Assembly: GCA_035547915.1 (NCBI GenBank)
Contig: DASZTS010000010.1
Coordinates: forward strand, 9,065-73,064
From: DASSFG01 sp035547915
GTDB taxonomy: Bacteria; Planctomycetota; Planctomycetia; Pirellulales; JAICIG01
Length of the DNA stretch: 64,000 nt
Reading direction: 5' to 3'
The position numbers were made by a program, and so were the translations under genes. Positions 61,610-64,000 of the stretch are shown here, one piece after another. Within the stretch, counting starts at the first letter, position 1. Every line of letters begins with the position of its first letter. The notes beneath the pieces were generated by a model. That model was not told where the DNA came from, searched no databases, and was given only the letters and a program-made list of their open reading frames with translations.

Positions 61610-63334
61610 GTGTCAACCGCCATGACGATCGTCGAACCGAGCAAGCCGGCCGTGCCGCGCCGCGAAGCCCTCCAGACCGGCAGGGCGGAACTCGTGGCGG
61701 CGCTTTTAGCTGAGCAGCACGATTTGTCGGCCGTCGAGCGGTTTTCGCGGGCGCACGACGCGCACGTCCGACCAAGCCAAGAAAAATACTATCGCTCGCT
61801 GTTGCCCGTCTCGCCGCCCGGTCCCGGGGAACAATACGCCTTCGAAGTCGACCTCGATCGTTGTTCGGGTTGCAAATCGTGCGTGACGGCCTGTCATACG
61901 CTGAACGGGCTCGACGAGCACGAAACCTGGCGCGACGTCGGTCTGCTACACGGAGGGACGGCCGAACTGCCCGTGCTACAGCACGCGACGACCGCCTGCC
62001 ACCATTGCCTGGAGCCCGCCTGCCTGAATGCCTGCCCAGTGCGAGCCTATGAAAAGCATCCGGACACGGGCATCGTCAAACACCTCGACGACCAGTGCAT
62101 CGGCTGCCAGTATTGCGTGTTCGCTTGTCCCTACGACGTGCCGAAGTACAACGCTCGGCTCGGCATCGTGCGCAAGTGCGATATGTGCAGCCAGCGGCTG
62201 GCGGTGGGCGAGGCACCGGCCTGCGTGCAAGCCTGCCCCCACGAAGCCATCCGCATCGCGCTGACCCGACAGGCGGACGTGGCCGCCAATTGCGAGACGA
62301 ACACGTTTCTTCCCGGAGCGCCCGACGCGACGATCACCTTCCCCGCGACGAACTACAAGACGGCCCGGCCGTTGCCGCGCAACCTCTTGCCGGCCGACTA
62401 CTATTCGGTCAAGCGCGAGCACGCTCACCTCCCGCTGATCGTGATGCTCGTGCTCACGCAACTTTCGGTTGGCGCCTTCCTGGCCGAGATGGCCATGCGC
62501 TGGGCGTATGGCGGCGCAACGTTGGCCGCCGTACGCCCGGTGCATGCGGCCAGTGCTCTCGCCTTTGGACTGATCGCCCTGGCAGCCAGTGTGTTTCACC
62601 TGGGGCGGCCGCGTTATGCCTTTCGCGCGTTGCTGGGGCTGAGCACGAGTTGGCTGAGCCGCGAGATCCTGGCTTTCGGAGCGTTCGCCGGCGCGGCGGT
62701 CATCTATGCCGCGTCGACGTGGTGGTCCGGCGGTGCTGCCGGCACGGTTGAGGACATGCTGGGCTTCGCCGTCGTGGGCTGCGGTTTGGCAGGCGTTCTG
62801 TGCTCGGTGATGGTGTATGCCGTGACACGCCGCACTTTTTGGAACGCGGCCGCCACGGCCAGCAAGTTTTTCTTGTCGACTGCGACGCTGGGCGCCGCTA
62901 CGGCCCTCTCGACATCGTTGCTCACGGCGGCCTGCTTGGAGTCGGTCGGTCCGCGCGAGGTGATGGCCGCCTACGGCCAACCGCTGTGCGCGGCGCTCGC
63001 CGCCTCGATGGCGATCAAGCTCAGCCTCGAGTCGACCGTATTCCGCCATCTGCGGCGAAAGCAGGCTTCACCACTGCGGCGCTCGGCCGTGTTGATGGCG
63101 GGCGAACTCGCTGCCGTCACCAAATCGCGGTTTATCTGCGGTTTTGTCGGTGGGATCGCGCTGCCGATGACGCTCGTCCGAGTCGACGCGCCGTCGGGTG
63201 AGAGCAATGGACTGCTGGTGGGGCTCGTAGCGGTCGTGTTGTTCTTGGCTTGCCTGGCGGGCGAACTGCTCGAACGTTACCTGTTCTTCGCCGCCGTGGC
63301 ACCGCCGCGGATGCCGGGAGGTGTCGGGCGATGA
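61610..63334 (+). CDS. DmsB-DmsC fusion: four-cluster ferredoxin with membrane quinol anchor
   Basis: GTG 61610 abuts the upstream stop and has GAGGG six bases before it. Residues about 80-240 hold four cysteine clusters: CSGCKSCVTACH, CHHCLEPACLNACP, CIGCQYCVFACPYDVP and CDMC...CVQACP. These match the DmsB/NrfC-type electron-transfer subunit. Residues about 275-565 form eight or so transmembrane helices of the DmsC/NrfD-like anchor. Normally two polypeptides, they are one here. It should pass electrons from the quinone pool to the molybdoenzyme encoded next, with which it overlaps by four bases. Confidence 0.88.
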   Translation: MSTAMTIVEPSKPAVPRREALQTGRAELVAALLAEQHDLSAVERFSRAHDAHVRPSQEKYYRSLLPVSPPGPGEQYAFEVDLDRCSGCKSCVTACHTLNGLDEHETWRDVGLLHGGTAELPVLQHATTACHHCLEPACLNACPVRAYEKHPDTGIVKHLDDQCIGCQYCVFACPYDVPKYNARLGIVRKCDMCSQRLAVGEAPACVQACPHEAIRIALTRQADVAANCETNTFLPGAPDATITFPATNYKTARPLPRNLLPADYYSVKREHAHLPLIVMLVLTQLSVGAFLAEMAMRWAYGGATLAAVRPVHAASALAFGLIALAASVFHLGRPRYAFRALLGLSTSWLSREILAFGAFAGAAVIYAASTWWSGGAAGTVEDMLGFAVVGCGLAGVLCSVMVYAVTRRTFWNAAATASKFFLSTATLGAATALSTSLLTAACLESVGPREVMAAYGQPLCAALAASMAIKLSLESTVFRHLRRKQASPLRRSAVLMAGELAAVTKSRFICGFVGGIALPMTLVRVDAPSGESNGLLVGLVAVVLFLACLAGELLERYLFFAAVAPPRMPGGVGR

Positions 63335-64000
63335 TCCGATCACTGTCGGAGTTGCTGCTCGATCGAGAGGGCGAGCTGACACACCAACTGCAGCTCGCGC
63401 CGGGTGGTTTTGGCCTGGGGCAAGTGCCCCTTCGCAAGGCGCCCGACGCCACCACGACGACGGTCTGCGGGTTTTGTTCGACCGGCTGTGGCCTGAACGT
63501 ACATTTACGGCAGAACGAAGCGATCGGCCTGACCCCCGCGACGAGCTACCCGGTCAACAGCGGCATGGCCTGCCCCAAGGGTTGGGAAAGCCTGAACGTG
63601 CTCGCCAGCGGTGACCGGGCCGTCACGCCCCTGTTGAAAAACAGCCGAGGCAAGCTCGAAGCGACCGACTGGAACACGGCGCTCGGCGTCTTCGTGGCGC
63701 GCTTCAAGGCGATTCTCGGCGAGCACGGCCCCGAGTCGGTGGCCTTTCTCAGCACGGGTCAGATTCCCACCGAAGAGATGGCCCTGCTCGGCGCGGTGGC
63801 CAAGTTCGGCATGGGCCTCGTCCACGGCGATGGCAACACGCGGCAGTGCATGGCCAGCGCCGTGGTCGCCTACAAGGAGTCGTTCGGTTTCGATGCGCCT
63901 CCCTACACGTACCAGGACTTCGAAGAGTCGGACGTGTTGGTGTTCGTCGGCGCCAACGTCTGTATCGCGCATCCGATCATGTGGCAGCGCGTGATGCGCA
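63331..64000 (+). CDS. nasA: Nitrate-reductase-like molybdopterin oxidoreductase (partial, runs off right edge)
   Basis: ATG 63331 overlaps the upstream stop (ATGA). The 223 visible codons hold the N-terminal 4Fe-4S site, CxxCxxxC in CGFCSTGCG (residues about 50-57) and its fourth cysteine in ACPKGW. The block NTRQCMASAVVAYKESFGFDAPP follows, resembling the NTRLCMSSAV region of assimilatory nitrate reductases (NasA/NarB). No twin-arginine signal is present, so the enzyme is probably cytoplasmic. With the nitrite reductase and the nitrate-type sensor next door, nitrate is the likely substrate. The rest lies outside the window. Confidence 0.8.
   Translation, partial: MIRSLSELLLDREGELTHQLQLAPGGFGLGQVPLRKAPDATTTTVCGFCSTGCGLNVHLRQNEAIGLTPATSYPVNSGMACPKGWESLNVLASGDRAVTPLLKNSRGKLEATDWNTALGVFVARFKAILGEHGPESVAFLSTGQIPTEEMALLGAVAKFGMGLVHGDGNTRQCMASAVVAYKESFGFDAPPYTYQDFEESDVLVFVGANVCIAHPIMWQRVMR

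Overview
The window reads as chromosomal DNA of a high-GC planctomycete, most likely of the Pirellulales. The evidence is the combination of families: an ECF sigma factor next to a Ser/Thr kinase fused to an FGE-sulfatase domain, a DUF1559 prepilin-like protein with an H-x9-DG motif, an adjacent DUF1800/DUF1501 pair, a TIGR03032 protein, and giant proteins with an N-terminal LExRxxLA motif and C-terminal DUF4214 repeats. I saw no rRNA, tRNA or CRISPR array.

Region 1 (1 to about 9.1 kb) looks like one end of a large-serine-recombinase mobile element. Almost all genes lie on the minus strand: recombinase, a small HTH-like protein, several small proteins of unknown function, a DUF6094-like DNA methyltransferase, an SNF2-like helicase, a tiny membrane protein and a lipoprotein running off the left edge. 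Next to the recombinase are four 7-bp boxes spaced exactly 11 bp apart (9018-9057). Immediately outside lies a saccharopine-dehydrogenase-like gene that has lost its 3' half and carries a one-base frameshift. I infer that the element inserted into this gene, which belonged to a TetR-hydrolase-dehydrogenase operon (9.1-11.3 kb) with a clear palindromic operator.

Region 2 (11.4-22 kb): an integrase-like relic; an ECF sigma/kinase-FGE pair; a 217-bp MITE-like palindromic element; a TIGR03032 protein followed by a 990-residue secreted glycine-rich beta-helix protein ending in DUF4214; a planctomycete-type hypothetical; and a secreted WD40 protein.

Region 3 (22-30.4 kb): a 57-residue protein absent from ordinary ORF calls, a DUF1559 protein, an ABC exporter operon (ATPase, permease with GldG-like domain, LamG-like secreted protein), a polytopic membrane protein, a small membrane/coiled-coil protein and a glycerol-dehydrogenase-like enzyme. 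Four copies of a roughly 100-bp inverted-repeat element, all in one orientation, are scattered between these genes.

Region 4 (30.4-51 kb): one 20.5-kb gene for a 6848-residue surface protein. By my count it has 33 CARDB-like repeats, then PPC-like and TIG-like domains, 9 carboxypeptidase-regulatory-like repeats, an odd hydrophobic helical domain with a cysteine cluster, an FN3 domain, 5 PKD-like repeats and DUF4214 repeats. A 2OG-Fe(II) oxygenase and a family 9 glycosyltransferase follow.

Region 5 (52.9-64 kb): a lone receiver-like protein, the DUF1800/DUF1501 pair, and a nitrate assimilation locus. A kinase with a NarX/PilJ-type sensor and a FixJ-type regulator are divergent from an operon of a four-module nitrite reductase (siroheme reductase, zinc ribbon, Rieske, FAD/NAD(P) reductase), a DmsB-DmsC fusion and a nitrate-reductase-like molybdoenzyme cut by the right edge. 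The tight stop/start junctions indicate co-transcription; the unusual electron-transfer wiring of this locus and the giant CARDB protein are the most distinctive biology here.
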